37,524 nucleotides of DNA from NCBI RefSeq assembly GCF_000734965.1, contig NZ_JMTB01000019.1, positions 1 through 37,524 on the forward strand, read 5' to 3'. A program made the position numbers and the translations under genes. This stretch comes from Trabulsiella guamensis ATCC 49490. Lineage in GTDB: Bacteria > Pseudomonadota > Gammaproteobacteria > Enterobacterales > Enterobacteriaceae. Shown here piece by piece: positions 14,810-23,262 of this stretch. The notes under the pieces are model-generated. The model did not search any database. It worked only from the letters and a program-made list of their open reading frames with translations, and was not told the origin of the DNA. The first letter of the stretch is position 1; each line of letters begins with the position of its first letter.

Positions 14810-15771
14810 GTGATTTAACGGTTGTTATGTATCATTATGTCAGGCCGATAGCAAAATCAAAATACCCATCTATCAAAGGTCTTGAGTTTGACTTGTTTAA
14901 AGAGCAGGTTAAATTTATTAAAAATAACTATAATCCAGTTACTATTGATGAGGTATATGAAAGCTTTTATAACGGGCATAAGTTGCCTCCACACGCAGCA
15001 CTTATGACGTTTGATGATGCATACTCTGACCATTTCAAGTACGCATATCCTGTTCTGAAAGAGCATGGTATGCAGGGTTGTTTCTATGCGCCAGCAAAAA
15101 CTATAGTTGAAAAAGAAGTTCTCGACGTCAATAAAATACATTTCATTCTTGCGTCATGTGATAACGTTTCTGAACTGATATCAAATACAAAAGTGTTGTT
15201 TGATTTATTCAGAGATGGACATGAAGTAAAAGAATTTGAGGAGTATTTTTCTGAGCTGGCAGTTGCCAACAGATTCGACACCAAAGAGGTTATCTTCATA
15301 AAGCGTTTGCTTCAGGTGGCGCTTCCTGAAGAAATGAGGAAAAACATTTGCAGGGCTCTATTTAACACCCATGTAGAAACAACAGAAGAAGAGTTTTGTG
15401 ACGAACTGTACATGTCACAAGAGCAGTTATCACAGATGGCGTCAGATGGAATGCATATCGGCAGCCATGGATATAATCACTACTGGTGGAATAAGTTAGA
15501 TTCCGAAACCCTGAACAACGAGATTGACAAGTCCATTGCATTTCTGAAGGCAATTGGGGCACATACTGAAAACTGGACAGCATGCTATCCATATGGTTCC
15601 TCCAGCCAGGAGGTGACTGATATTCTTCGAGGGAAAGGGTGCAAACTTGCTTTCACAACTGCTGTAGATGTGGCCAAAACTGATGTTAATGATCCTCTTT
15701 TGATTCCAAGGCTGGACACCAACGACTTGCCTAAGGAAGCTACAGCAAAGACAAATCAATGGTTTAGATAA
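14806..15771 (+). CDS. Polysaccharide deacetylase (NodB-like, CE4), 321 aa
   Basis: NodB homology motifs are visible: motif 1 is TFDDA (residues 68-72, with metal and base aspartates Asp70 and Asp71); motif 2 is SHGYNH (His221 and His225, metal ligands); and a later YPYG stands for motif 3. The long insert between motifs 1 and 2 is helical. There is no signal peptide or membrane segment, so it would act in the cytoplasm, perhaps on nucleotide sugars or lipid-linked glycan intermediates, together with the GNAT protein whose stop it overlaps. CE4 enzymes remove N- or O-acetyl groups. An acetyl remover next to an acyl donor enzyme could replace one acyl group with another; this is inference. A terminator follows 57 bases downstream. 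Confidence 0.82.
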   Translation: MSDLTVVMYHYVRPIAKSKYPSIKGLEFDLFKEQVKFIKNNYNPVTIDEVYESFYNGHKLPPHAALMTFDDAYSDHFKYAYPVLKEHGMQGCFYAPAKTIVEKEVLDVNKIHFILASCDNVSELISNTKVLFDLFRDGHEVKEFEEYFSELAVANRFDTKEVIFIKRLLQVALPEEMRKNICRALFNTHVETTEEEFCDELYMSQEQLSQMASDGMHIGSHGYNHYWWNKLDSETLNNEIDKSIAFLKAIGAHTENWTACYPYGSSSQEVTDILRGKGCKLAFTTAVDVAKTDVNDPLLIPRLDTNDLPKEATAKTNQWFR

Positions 15772-15828
15772 TAAACATAATCAACTATTATCATTAACAC
15801 ATTAAATTCCAACTCAGAACAATAACAT

Positions 15829-15849
15829 AGCCCACCTTTGTGGGCTTTA
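15829..15849 (+). terminator. Terminator closing the late/cargo operon
   Basis: AGCCCAC/GTGGGCT stem with CTTT loop and a short T-run, after the deacetylase and before the SOS-regulated gene. Confidence 0.75.
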
Positions 15850-15889
15850 CTGTTTCTGGCGCTTGATCATCTCATGCGATCAATAAATA

Positions 15890-15905
15890 CTGTATGTATT
15901 TACAG
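15890..15905 (+). promoter_or_regulatory. LexA (SOS) box upstream of the UmuD'-like gene
   Basis: CTGT-N8-ACAG with flanking TA on both sides is a full-consensus LexA site, much like the box upstream of E. coli umuD. It ends 21 bases before the chosen ATG, so LexA would repress this gene until DNA damage. Confidence 0.9.
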
Positions 15906-15926
15906 TATTCATCATAGGTGACCGCC

Positions 15927-16316
15927 ATGGGATTCCCGTCTCCAGCAGCAGACTACACAGAGAAGAGCTTCTCTCTTGACATGAAGCTCATACAAAGGCC
16001 AGCAGCCACATACTTCATGCGATCAGGCGCAACGCTCTATCGAGAAGGCATCATGAACGGCGCGCTGCTTATCGTAGACGCTTCACTGTCGCCATGTGAT
16101 GGTTCGTTGCTTGTATGCAGGGTGGATGGAGAGATGCGCATTAAGCGATACCGTAAGGTTCCAAAGCCGCATCTGGAAGACGTGGAGACAGGAAGGAAAG
16201 AACCACTACCAAATCACGATGACGATCTGACGGGACCGGCTGCGGTGTTTGGGGTGATAACGTATGTTGTCAATGATGCGAGGTCAGGCGAATTCGATGA
16301 CTGCCCTGTGATGTGA
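15927..16316 (+). CDS. UmuD'-like protein (HumD type), peptidase S24 fold without catalytic serine, 129 aa
   Basis: The sequence aligns from residue 2 with E. coli UmuD from Gly25, the first residue after self-cleavage (GFPSPAADY). The gene therefore encodes the already processed form, as HumD of phage P1 does. In the catalytic region UmuD GDSM is replaced by GATL, putting Thr36 in place of Ser60. The partner lysine is kept (Lys73 for Lys97). It should not cleave itself, and should form UmuD'-like dimers able to join a host UmuC. ATG 15927 follows AGGTG; GTG 15918 is a less likely start. The C terminus is longer and more acidic than UmuD. It is SOS controlled through the LexA box and is the last prophage gene. 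Confidence 0.85.
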   Translation: MGFPSPAADYTEKSFSLDMKLIQRPAATYFMRSGATLYREGIMNGALLIVDASLSPCDGSLLVCRVDGEMRIKRYRKVPKPHLEDVETGRKEPLPNHDDDLTGPAAVFGVITYVVNDARSGEFDDCPVM

Positions 16317-16369
16317 CGAAGTTGTGCCAGAAGAATGACACAAAAACGCAGAGGAAGGATAAATTCTGC

Positions 16370-16407
16370 AAACCCGTTTGAAGCTGGCTGGCTTGTGGTG
16401 CGGGTTT
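16370..16407 (+). repeat. Inverted repeat near the prophage-host junction
   Basis: AAACCCG (16370-16376) and CGGGTTT (16401-16407) can pair around a 24-base loop. No T-tract follows, so it is not a clear terminator. The prophage end should fall in this 139-base gap, but the core cannot be recognised. Confidence 0.35.
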
Positions 16408-16455
16408 AATTGGTGGTAGCGTATTGAAAATTTATGCAGTGAAAAGAGTAAAAGT

Positions 16456-16731
16456 ATGTTTTGTGTGATCTACCGAAGTTCAAAACGTGACCAGACCTAT
16501 TTATATGTCGAAAAAAAGGACGATTTCTCGCGTGTACCGGAAGAACTGCTGCGCGGGTTCGGTCAGCCACAGTTGGCGATGATCCTGCCGCTGGACGGCC
16601 GTAAGAAACTGGTTAATGCTGATCTCGATAAAGTAAAACAGGCGCTGGTCGATCAAGGCTATTATTTACAACTCCCGCCGCCGCCAGAAAATCTCCTTAA
16701 GCAACACCTGAGCGTGGCCGCGAAAAAATAA
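16456..16731 (+). CDS. ycgL: YcgL family protein, 91 aa
   Basis: Nearly identical over its length to E. coli YcgL ([21 protein letters not shown] at the N terminus, then [22 protein letters not shown] and [10 protein letters not shown]). It is a small conserved YcgL-domain protein of unknown biochemical role, found next to the min region and ycgM in enterobacteria. It begins here at MFCVI; E. coli is annotated with a short N-terminal extension. It is 13 bases from ycgM and likely cotranscribed. The prophage ends just upstream, so its natural promoter may have been displaced or may lie within the last 140 bases. Confidence 0.93.
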   Translation: MFCVIYRSSKRDQTYLYVEKKDDFSRVPEELLRGFGQPQLAMILPLDGRKKLVNADLDKVKQALVDQGYYLQLPPPPENLLKQHLSVAAKK

Positions 16732-16744
16732 TCAGGGGAATATA

Positions 16745-17404
16745 ATGTATCAACATCATAACTGGCAGGGCGCTCTGCTGGATTACCCGGTCAGTAAAGT
16801 CGTTTGCGTTGGCAGTAATTATGCTAAGCATATTAAAGAAATGGGCAGCGAAACACCGGATGAGCCGGTGCTGTTTATTAAACCGGAAACGGCGCTGTGT
16901 GATATTCACCAGCCGCTGGTGATCCCGCAAGGACTGGGTTCTGTGCACCACGAAGTGGAACTGGCGGTGCTGATTGGCGCGACGTTGCGCCAGGCCACGG
17001 AAGAGCACGTCCAGAAAGCGATTGCCGGATATGGTGTGGCGCTGGATCTGACACTGCGTGATGTGCAGGGCAAAATGAAAAAAGCCGGTCAGCCGTGGGA
17101 AAAAGCCAAAGGCTTTGATAACTCCTGCCCGATCTCTGGTTTTATTCCGGTGGGGGAATTTAATGGCGATGCGCAAAATACCACGCTCGGCCTGAAAGTG
17201 AATGGCACGGTACGTCAGCAGGGCAGTACGGCCGATATGATCCACAAAATCGTGCCGTTGATTGCCTACATGAGCCGTTACTTCACCCTCAAGCCAGGAG
17301 ATGTCGTTCTGACAGGCACCCCGGAAGGCGTCGGCCCGCTCGCCAGTGGCGACGAACTGGAAGTGAGCCTGAACGGTGTATCTCTCACCACCCGCGTACT
17401 GTAA
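16745..17404 (+). CDS. ycgM: FAH-family hydrolase/isomerase YcgM, 219 aa
   Basis: Full-length match in size (219 aa) to E. coli YcgM. It is a fumarylacetoacetate-hydrolase-fold enzyme with a metal site formed by the HHEVELAVLIG motif (about residue 67) and the Asp in LDLTLRDVQ. The C-terminal VLTGTPEGVGPL is the other hallmark. Members act as oxaloacetate decarboxylase/tautomerase or acylpyruvate hydrolases; which applies here cannot be told. SD GGGGA lies before ATG 16745. It follows ycgL closely and precedes ycgN. Confidence 0.93.
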   Translation: MYQHHNWQGALLDYPVSKVVCVGSNYAKHIKEMGSETPDEPVLFIKPETALCDIHQPLVIPQGLGSVHHEVELAVLIGATLRQATEEHVQKAIAGYGVALDLTLRDVQGKMKKAGQPWEKAKGFDNSCPISGFIPVGEFNGDAQNTTLGLKVNGTVRQQGSTADMIHKIVPLIAYMSRYFTLKPGDVVLTGTPEGVGPLASGDELEVSLNGVSLTTRVL

Positions 17405-17482
17405 CCTTTCGGTGCCGCCCTTGCGGGCGGCAAAACTTGCATCAACGTGCCAGACTGGTTATAAGGTGCACCCTTGTTTTCA

Positions 17483-17944
17483 ATGGCGGACATCCTGATG
17501 AGCGAAATACCCTTCTGGCAACGTAAAACTCTCGACGAAATGACAGACGCCGAGTGGGAGTCGCTGTGCGATGGCTGCGGACAGTGCTGCCTGCACAAGC
17601 TGATGGATGAAGACACCGACGAAATCTACTTCACTAACGTTGCCTGTAAACAGCTCAACATCAAAACCTGCCAGTGCCGGAACTACGAAAAGCGTTTCGA
17701 CTATGAGCCGGACTGCATCAAACTCACCCGCGAAAACCTGCCGACGTTCGAATGGCTGCCGCATACCTGCGCTTATCGCCTGCTGGCGGAAGGTAAGCCG
17801 CTGCCGAAATGGCACCCACTGCTCACCGGTTCAAAAGCCGCCATGCACGGTGCACGCATTTCCGTTCGTCATATTGCGGTGAAAGAATCCGAGGTAAGGG
17901 ACTGGCAGGATCATATCCTGAATAAGCCTGAATGGGCAGACTGA
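17483..17944 (+). CDS. ycgN: YcgN, UPF0260 putative Fe-S/zinc cluster protein, 153 aa
   Basis: Conserved cysteines CDGCGQCC (residues about 30-40) and later [14 protein letters not shown] and CIKL mark the UPF0260/YkgJ-like family of small cysteine-cluster proteins of unknown function. ATG 17483 gives 153 aa, the E. coli length, and aligns at [15 protein letters not shown] 17474 is better spaced from AAGGTG (17463-17468), and ATG 17498 is also possible, so the start is not certain. It converges on iutA across a shared terminator. Confidence 0.9.
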   Translation: MADILMSEIPFWQRKTLDEMTDAEWESLCDGCGQCCLHKLMDEDTDEIYFTNVACKQLNIKTCQCRNYEKRFDYEPDCIKLTRENLPTFEWLPHTCAYRLLAEGKPLPKWHPLLTGSKAAMHGARISVRHIAVKESEVRDWQDHILNKPEWAD

Positions 17945-17957
17945 AGACAGAGTGAGT

Positions 17958-17993
17958 AAAAACGCCACCCGCGATTGCCGGTGGCGTTTTTTT
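17958..17993. terminator. Bidirectional terminator between ycgN and iutA
   Basis: An 11-pair stem (AACGCCACC with GGTGGCGTT plus flanking A/T runs) has A-tract on one side and T-tract on the other, so it serves both convergent genes. Confidence 0.88.
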
Positions 17994-17994
17994 A

Positions 17995-20184
17995 TCAGAA
18001 CAACACGGAGTAGTTCAGGCCAAAGGTGCGACCGCGGCCCTTGTAGGTGTACAGGTCCGGTGCACCGTAGGTTGGGCTGTAAAGCCCCGGTGCGCGCTGG
18101 CCCCAGACGGTGGTGTAGTCTTCGTCGAGCAGGTTTTCGATGCTGAAGCTGACTTTGCCCACCGGCAGGGTGTAGCTGCCGAGGAAATCCACTGTGTTGT
18201 AGCCGTCAATTTTGTTGCCGTCGGCATCAGAAACGTCAAACGTCTGGGTGCTCTGTACGCGTAAAGCCCAGTCGCCCGGTGCCCAGTTGACCCACGCGCT
18301 GACTTTTGACGGGCTGGCACTGTCAACGGTCAGCTTCTCCCATTTCCCGTTTTCACGGGTTTCGGATTTAATAGCGTTGAAGTTCGAACCGAGGCTCCAG
18401 TCGCTGTCAGTAAAGAAGTAATCCACCTGACCTTCCACCCCGTAGATGCGACGTTTGTCGTCGTCCATGGTGATGGTCATATCAGTCTTGTTGATGTTGA
18501 TGGTCTTGTCCGACAGCGAGTAGTACGCTGCGACTTGCGTGCGCAGGTTATCACCGGTCAGACGCCAGCCCAGCTCGTACGCGTTGACTTTAATGCCGTC
18601 GAGCTTCGAATCGTTGACGTTGACACTATTGTTCAGGCGGTAGTGGCCGTTGACCAGCGTGTAGTTGCCGGAGCCGTAATATTTCGCCAGATCCGGAATT
18701 TCAAAGCCCTGCGAGAAGTTGAACCACACCTGCTGGCGGTCAGTGATGTGGCCGAGGACCCCGGCGTTGAACAGGAAATTGTTGTAGTCGGTTTTCCCGC
18801 CTGGTACCGCGTCAGCTGAAGTCGCTTTGCCAGTGGCAATCGCCTGCTGCTGCGCATAGCCAACAAAATCATCCACCTTGTTTTCGGTGTACTGATAACG
18901 CACGCCACCGCTCAGGGTAATCGCGTCGATGTCGTAGCTGGCCTGCAGGAATGGCGCAAGGTTAGTGATGCTGTAACCTGGATAGCGTCCGACGTTATAG
19001 GCGTTATCCAGCGTCATGCCGCCGCTCGCTGCCGCTTTGCTCAGATCAAAGAACTGCTGGTTGGCATCGAAAGTTTCATGATCGGCATCGATACCCCAGG
19101 TCAGCGACAGATCATCGACCGGCTTGCTGTTAAGGGTCAGCTTGCCGCCATAGAAGTCGGTTTTTTGCTGCGATGCGCCAATACTGGTGACCGCGCCTTT
19201 GGAGAGCGTCGGGAACGGGTAGAAGGTCAGGCTTTCGTCGCGATAGTAAATCTGTGCTGCCAGATCCTGTCCCCAGAAATCGGTATTGGAGTATTGCAGG
19301 TTGATCAGATGACGCTCGGTGCCCGGCAGCCGATCAGAATCGAGATTGCCTTTGTTGTAGGCTTTAGCATCACCGGTAACCGCCGAGAAGTTATCGCCGA
19401 GGAACAGACCGTGCTTGCCGTCAGACTGGCTTTTATAGTACTGCGTGGTGAGCTGCAACTGCTGGTGGTCGTCGATGTTCAGCGTGCCGGTACCCATCAC
19501 GTCCAGGCGGTCAGAATACTGCAGACCAGTCTGGGTGTTATCGATGATCACTTCGTCGCCGTTACCATCATACCAGCCGCCGTAACGCTGATACGCCACA
19601 GAGAGTCGCCCGGAGGCATTATCGTTGCCGCCGCTGACTGCCGCCGCGATGTTCTCATCGTGATCGTTATGGCTGTTAAAACCACTTTTCGCGCCAGTCT
19701 GGAACTCTACCTCGGTTTCCGGCTGGCCCTTTTTGGTCACCACATTAATCAGACCGCCGGTACTCCCGCCGCCGTACAGTGAGGTTGCGCCGGAGATAAC
19801 TTCAATGCGTTCAATATTGAACGGATCAATCGAATCCAGCTGGCGGCTGTCGCTGCGCGAAGAGTTGAGGCGCACGCCATCAACCATCACCATCATCGAA
19901 CGTCCGCGCATGTTCATCCCGTAGTTAGTGCGGCCCTGGCTGCTGACATCCATGCCAGGGATCAACTGCGCCAGCACCTCTTTCAGTTCTTTGCCACCCT
20001 GAACCTGCTGTTCGATTTCAGCCTGTTCAATGACCCAGGTGGTTTGCGCCATATCCGCCACGCTGTGATTGGCGCGGCTGGCTGTGACGACCAGAGACTC
20101 TTCCTTTTGATCTTCCGCCCATGCAGACGCGGAAAGCATAGCCAACAGGCAAGGATTCAAAACCCAAAGATAAGAACGTTTCAT
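17995..20184 (-). CDS. iutA: Ferric aerobactin outer membrane receptor IutA, 729 aa
   Basis: TonB-dependent receptor. It has a signal peptide (residues 1-23, ending in ASAWA) and a TonB box with ESLVVTAS at about 29-36. The plug domain covers about 35-160 (MRGRSMMVMVDGVRLN, then GGGSTGGLINVVTKKG), and a 22-strand barrel runs to the end with C-terminal aromatic FGLNYSVLF. Length matches E. coli IutA. It imports Fe3+-aerobactin with energy from TonB-ExbBD. It is the last gene of the iuc operon, 16 bases after iucD, and should share the Fur-controlled promoter upstream of iucA. Confidence 0.95.
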   Translation of the reverse strand: MKRSYLWVLNPCLLAMLSASAWAEDQKEESLVVTASRANHSVADMAQTTWVIEQAEIEQQVQGGKELKEVLAQLIPGMDVSSQGRTNYGMNMRGRSMMVMVDGVRLNSSRSDSRQLDSIDPFNIERIEVISGATSLYGGGSTGGLINVVTKKGQPETEVEFQTGAKSGFNSHNDHDENIAAAVSGGNDNASGRLSVAYQRYGGWYDGNGDEVIIDNTQTGLQYSDRLDVMGTGTLNIDDHQQLQLTTQYYKSQSDGKHGLFLGDNFSAVTGDAKAYNKGNLDSDRLPGTERHLINLQYSNTDFWGQDLAAQIYYRDESLTFYPFPTLSKGAVTSIGASQQKTDFYGGKLTLNSKPVDDLSLTWGIDADHETFDANQQFFDLSKAAASGGMTLDNAYNVGRYPGYSITNLAPFLQASYDIDAITLSGGVRYQYTENKVDDFVGYAQQQAIATGKATSADAVPGGKTDYNNFLFNAGVLGHITDRQQVWFNFSQGFEIPDLAKYYGSGNYTLVNGHYRLNNSVNVNDSKLDGIKVNAYELGWRLTGDNLRTQVAAYYSLSDKTININKTDMTITMDDDKRRIYGVEGQVDYFFTDSDWSLGSNFNAIKSETRENGKWEKLTVDSASPSKVSAWVNWAPGDWALRVQSTQTFDVSDADGNKIDGYNTVDFLGSYTLPVGKVSFSIENLLDEDYTTVWGQRAPGLYSPTYGAPDLYTYKGRGRTFGLNYSVLF

Positions 20185-20200
20185 TGTTATTGTGTTCCTG

Positions 20201-21523
20201 TCAGAACTCAGTGGTTTTTAACGGTTGAAAAACCTGGTGAAGATCACGGCTGGGCTCGCTGCGCCAGTGGATCACACCAGGGGTGGTGGACAGCTCAAAC
20301 GGCGCTTTCGGGTGAGCGCGATTAATAATTCGCGCTGCACGCCAGGCCATCAGACTGAGCTGCGGTTCGGCAATGCCAAGACTGTGCATTCCGGCATTGA
20401 CGGCAAAAAGCTGATTGCTCTGCGGGCCATCCCATTGCACAGAGAAATCGGTATTGACCTGAAATTCCTCATCGCGGGTCAGGTGCAGACGGTGCGCCAG
20501 CGGGGCGAGAAACGTTGGTTGCGCCGGGCGATAACCGGTGGCAAAAATCACAATGTCGGTATCGAGTGTCTCTTCACCGTCATCAAGGTGATGACGCAGC
20601 GTCAGGCGCTGGCCATTGTCCTGGGCAGCCACGCGGGTGACGGAACGGGAAGGGAGCAGGTGTGCCCAGGGTTGTTCGCGCAATACTTCGAAGCGATGAT
20701 ACATCGCGCGGTAAATGGTCAGCAGCGATTCTGTCGTGATGCCATCGGAGGTCATTTTTTGCTCGGCGAGCATCTTCTCGCGCACCTCTTCCTTCAGCGT
20801 GGCAAAACTGTCGAGATACTCTGGCGTGAAGTACTCGTTGGCGAACGCCGCTTCATCGAGGGCGTTGTAGTTGTTGCGACGCGAAACCCAGTTCAATGCT
20901 GACGGCTGTCCCCATTCGCCACGGAAAATATTGAGGAACAGATCCGCGCCGCTCTGACCGCCGCCGACCACCGTCACGCGCTTACCGGTCAGTGACGGGG
21001 TGCGCATCATCATTTCACTGGCATGGAAGCAGCGATCGCTCTGCTCGTTCACGCAGGCGGGCAGGTTGATCGCTTTGCCGATCCCGAGGCAGACGTGGCG
21101 CGCACGGAAATGGTCTCGCTGCGTTACCACATCAAAAAGCCCGGCCTGCTCGTCGTAGTGTACTTCCTGCACCTGCTGGCTGAAGGCAAGGTTGTTGAGG
21201 TTCGCTGCCGCCCAGCACAAGTAATCCGCAAATTCTTCGCGGGAGACAGTCCGCTGTTCGGTGGTCAGAAAACGGTAGAACTTTTTGCGCTGCACCAGAT
21301 AGTTAAGGAAGCTGTGGCGATTGGTCGGCTCGACAGCGCTCACCAGGTCTTTCAGAAAACTGGTCTGCATATAGCAATCCGGCACCATCATTCCCGGATG
21401 CCACGAAAACTGCGGTTTGCTCTCCAGAAACAGCGTGCTAAAACCGTCGAGACCTTCCGCCAGCGCGGCGATACTTAAATTGAACGGGCCAATACCTATG
21501 CCAATGAAATCATACGTTTTCAT
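20201..21523 (-). CDS. iucD: L-lysine N6-monooxygenase IucD, 440 aa
   Basis: Catalyses the first step of aerobactin synthesis, N6-hydroxylation of lysine using FAD, NADPH and O2. The FAD site is GIGIGPFNLS at about residue 9-18, the NADPH site is VVGGGQSGADLF at about 197, and the ATGYRPA motif is near 340. SWHPGMMVPDCYMQTSFLKDLV is characteristic of the family. The ATG at 21523 overlaps the iucC stop (ATGA) and gives the usual length. A longer open frame into iucC has no support. Confidence 0.95.
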   Translation of the reverse strand: MKTYDFIGIGIGPFNLSIAALAEGLDGFSTLFLESKPQFSWHPGMMVPDCYMQTSFLKDLVSAVEPTNRHSFLNYLVQRKKFYRFLTTEQRTVSREEFADYLCWAAANLNNLAFSQQVQEVHYDEQAGLFDVVTQRDHFRARHVCLGIGKAINLPACVNEQSDRCFHASEMMMRTPSLTGKRVTVVGGGQSGADLFLNIFRGEWGQPSALNWVSRRNNYNALDEAAFANEYFTPEYLDSFATLKEEVREKMLAEQKMTSDGITTESLLTIYRAMYHRFEVLREQPWAHLLPSRSVTRVAAQDNGQRLTLRHHLDDGEETLDTDIVIFATGYRPAQPTFLAPLAHRLHLTRDEEFQVNTDFSVQWDGPQSNQLFAVNAGMHSLGIAEPQLSLMAWRAARIINRAHPKAPFELSTTPGVIHWRSEPSRDLHQVFQPLKTTEF

Positions 21524-23262
21524 TCTGCGGACTCCCTGGTGACCAGATAAAGTGGGTTGTTGAGATCGGTTAAATAGTCCGGCAGCATGCGACTGCCGCC
21601 ATCGTGTTCGGAGAAAGTGAGTTTCACGGGGTTCAGCACCACGCGAATGATTTGCGGTTTGAACAGGTCGAATAGTGCAAAGCGATCGGCCATCTGCGGA
21701 TGCTGCGCCATGTAACGCGCAAGAACGCCCGCCAGAATCTGGTAAAAGCGCGTTTCGCTGATGCCGCACTGAATGGTCAGGCGGGAAATAAAACGCAGCA
21801 CGGTAACAAAATGACCGGTCTGCAGGTCATGAATGATGTAATCCGCACTGAGGCGGGCGGTGACGGCTTTTACCGCCTCTGGCAGCGTGGCGGCTTCAGG
21901 GAAATCAACATCCACCAGGCGCATGTCGCCCTGAAAATCTTTCAGCAGAATGCGCTGCGGCGCGTGGTCTTTCATCACCAGCGTCACGTTCTGACCGTGA
22001 GCAATCAATGCCACGCCGTAGCGGCACAGCAGGTGATAGAACGGCAGCACTACGACGGTGAACATTTTCTCCAGCCAGGCGTCGGCAGTTAGACCTGAAC
22101 GGGCGATCCACGCGTCAATCAGCGGACGACCGCGGTTGTCAGTTTCCATCAGCGCCGCCATCAGCACTGCCTGTTCGCCGTCCTGCAAATAGCTGGAGGG
22201 ATTTTCGCGCCAGATAACGCCCAGCATTTCCTGGAAACGATAGGGCGCTTTCGGCAACGCGGCATAGCCGGTATGAGAGAGATAACCCGCCGCGGGTTCC
22301 CCCAGCGCTTGCGCGCCGAGCGCGGTCAGTGTCGCATCCTGTGAAAACTGTTGTTGCAGCCAGCGCGAGGCCAGCGGGCCAGCGGCAATATATTTGCCCG
22401 GAATACCTCGATAGCAGGAGGTGTTATAAATAGTCAGCGGCAATTTGATATCAAACGGTGCACGGCGGCTGACGTTGGTCAGCGTGCGCAGGGACTGCTG
22501 CGCCAGGTATTCATCGCCAAACTCCCCCAGTTCGATGATTTCGCGCCGCGCCAGTTGCGGTAAAAAGTGCAGGGCGATTTTCTGCTGCCACTGCCACGGG
22601 TGCAGCGGTACCGGCAGCCAGGCTTCATCCAGCCCTTGCGCCTGCCAGCAGGTGTCGAAACGCTGACGTTCGCTGTCGTCCATGGCGCTTGCCAGCAGGG
22701 TGCGGATATCACAGTCAGCGTCGCTGCTCCATACCAGACAGTCACGGCGCACGGCAATCCAGTGCAGACGAAAACGCCCGCAATATTCCGGCGCATACTG
22801 ACGAAGGGCATCCAGCCCCCAGCCGCGGCGGCCTTTGTTAAAGATGAACTTCGGATGACCGGAGAGCAGACACTGCAACTCGTCCGGACTGAGATCGATC
22901 AGCGCGTCGGCATCAAGATGCGCCCGGGCGCTGAGCAACTGGAGGTCACCGCGCAGGGTGGCGTAGAGATCTTCCAGATGTTCGGCAGTCTGCGCGTCGC
23001 TCATCGCCAGCACCTTCGCCAGTTGCCGCAGCGCGCTTTCGGCTTCAATCGGTTCGCCACTGTGGTTGCTGAGCGTAGCGGTGTCAATATGCAGCCAGCC
23101 CCAGATGCCACGCGTAGCGGTAAACTGCCAGCGCTCATCGCCGAGGGTGATAGTCCAGCGATCTGGCGCAATTTCTTCGGCGGTCAGCGTACGTTCGTAC
23201 TCCAGTTCCGCGAGGATCTTCGCCACCATCTCGCGGTTGACCTGTTCCCACGCCGCCATCAT
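21520..23262 (-). CDS. iucC: Aerobactin synthase IucC, 580 aa
   Basis: NRPS-independent siderophore (NIS) synthetase that joins a second N6-acetyl-N6-hydroxylysine to the citryl intermediate, completing aerobactin. Family motifs are HPKFIFNKGRRGW (about 135), PLHPWQWQQK (about 217), LTNVSRRAPFDIKLPLTIYNTSCYRG (ATP site, about 257) and HGQNVTLV with KDFQGDMRLVD in the C-terminal part. SD GAGGTGG precedes ATG 23262, which overlaps the iucB stop. Length equals E. coli IucC. Confidence 0.95.
   Translation of the reverse strand: MMAAWEQVNREMVAKILAELEYERTLTAEEIAPDRWTITLGDERWQFTATRGIWGWLHIDTATLSNHSGEPIEAESALRQLAKVLAMSDAQTAEHLEDLYATLRGDLQLLSARAHLDADALIDLSPDELQCLLSGHPKFIFNKGRRGWGLDALRQYAPEYCGRFRLHWIAVRRDCLVWSSDADCDIRTLLASAMDDSERQRFDTCWQAQGLDEAWLPVPLHPWQWQQKIALHFLPQLARREIIELGEFGDEYLAQQSLRTLTNVSRRAPFDIKLPLTIYNTSCYRGIPGKYIAAGPLASRWLQQQFSQDATLTALGAQALGEPAAGYLSHTGYAALPKAPYRFQEMLGVIWRENPSSYLQDGEQAVLMAALMETDNRGRPLIDAWIARSGLTADAWLEKMFTVVVLPFYHLLCRYGVALIAHGQNVTLVMKDHAPQRILLKDFQGDMRLVDVDFPEAATLPEAVKAVTARLSADYIIHDLQTGHFVTVLRFISRLTIQCGISETRFYQILAGVLARYMAQHPQMADRFALFDLFKPQIIRVVLNPVKLTFSEHDGGSRMLPDYLTDLNNPLYLVTRESAE

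Larger units (their letters stand above)
1..16320. mobile_element. Right-hand part of a siphovirus-type prophage
   Basis: A continuous run of phage neck, tail, tail-tip and tailspike genes, all on the plus strand, ends in a UmuD'-like gene and abuts host ycgL. The left end lies outside the window: integrase, immunity, lysis, terminase and capsid genes are not seen. The right boundary must fall between the end of the UmuD'-like gene (16316) and ycgL (16456). No attachment core can be named because the partner att site is not visible. The 1134-aa tape measure protein implies a tail of roughly 170 nm, using the usual 0.15 nm per residue. All structural genes visible here are intact, so the tail module looks functional. 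Confidence 0.9.

Noticed and set aside
15863-15883. Inverted repeat TTGATC/GATCAA upstream of the SOS box
   Set aside because: Six-base arms with a nine-base spacer and two GATC sites; could be an operator, but the match is too short to claim in isolation.
21523-21769. Upstream extension of IucD
   Set aside because: It overlaps iucC in another frame; the ATG at 21523 aligns with known IucD starts.
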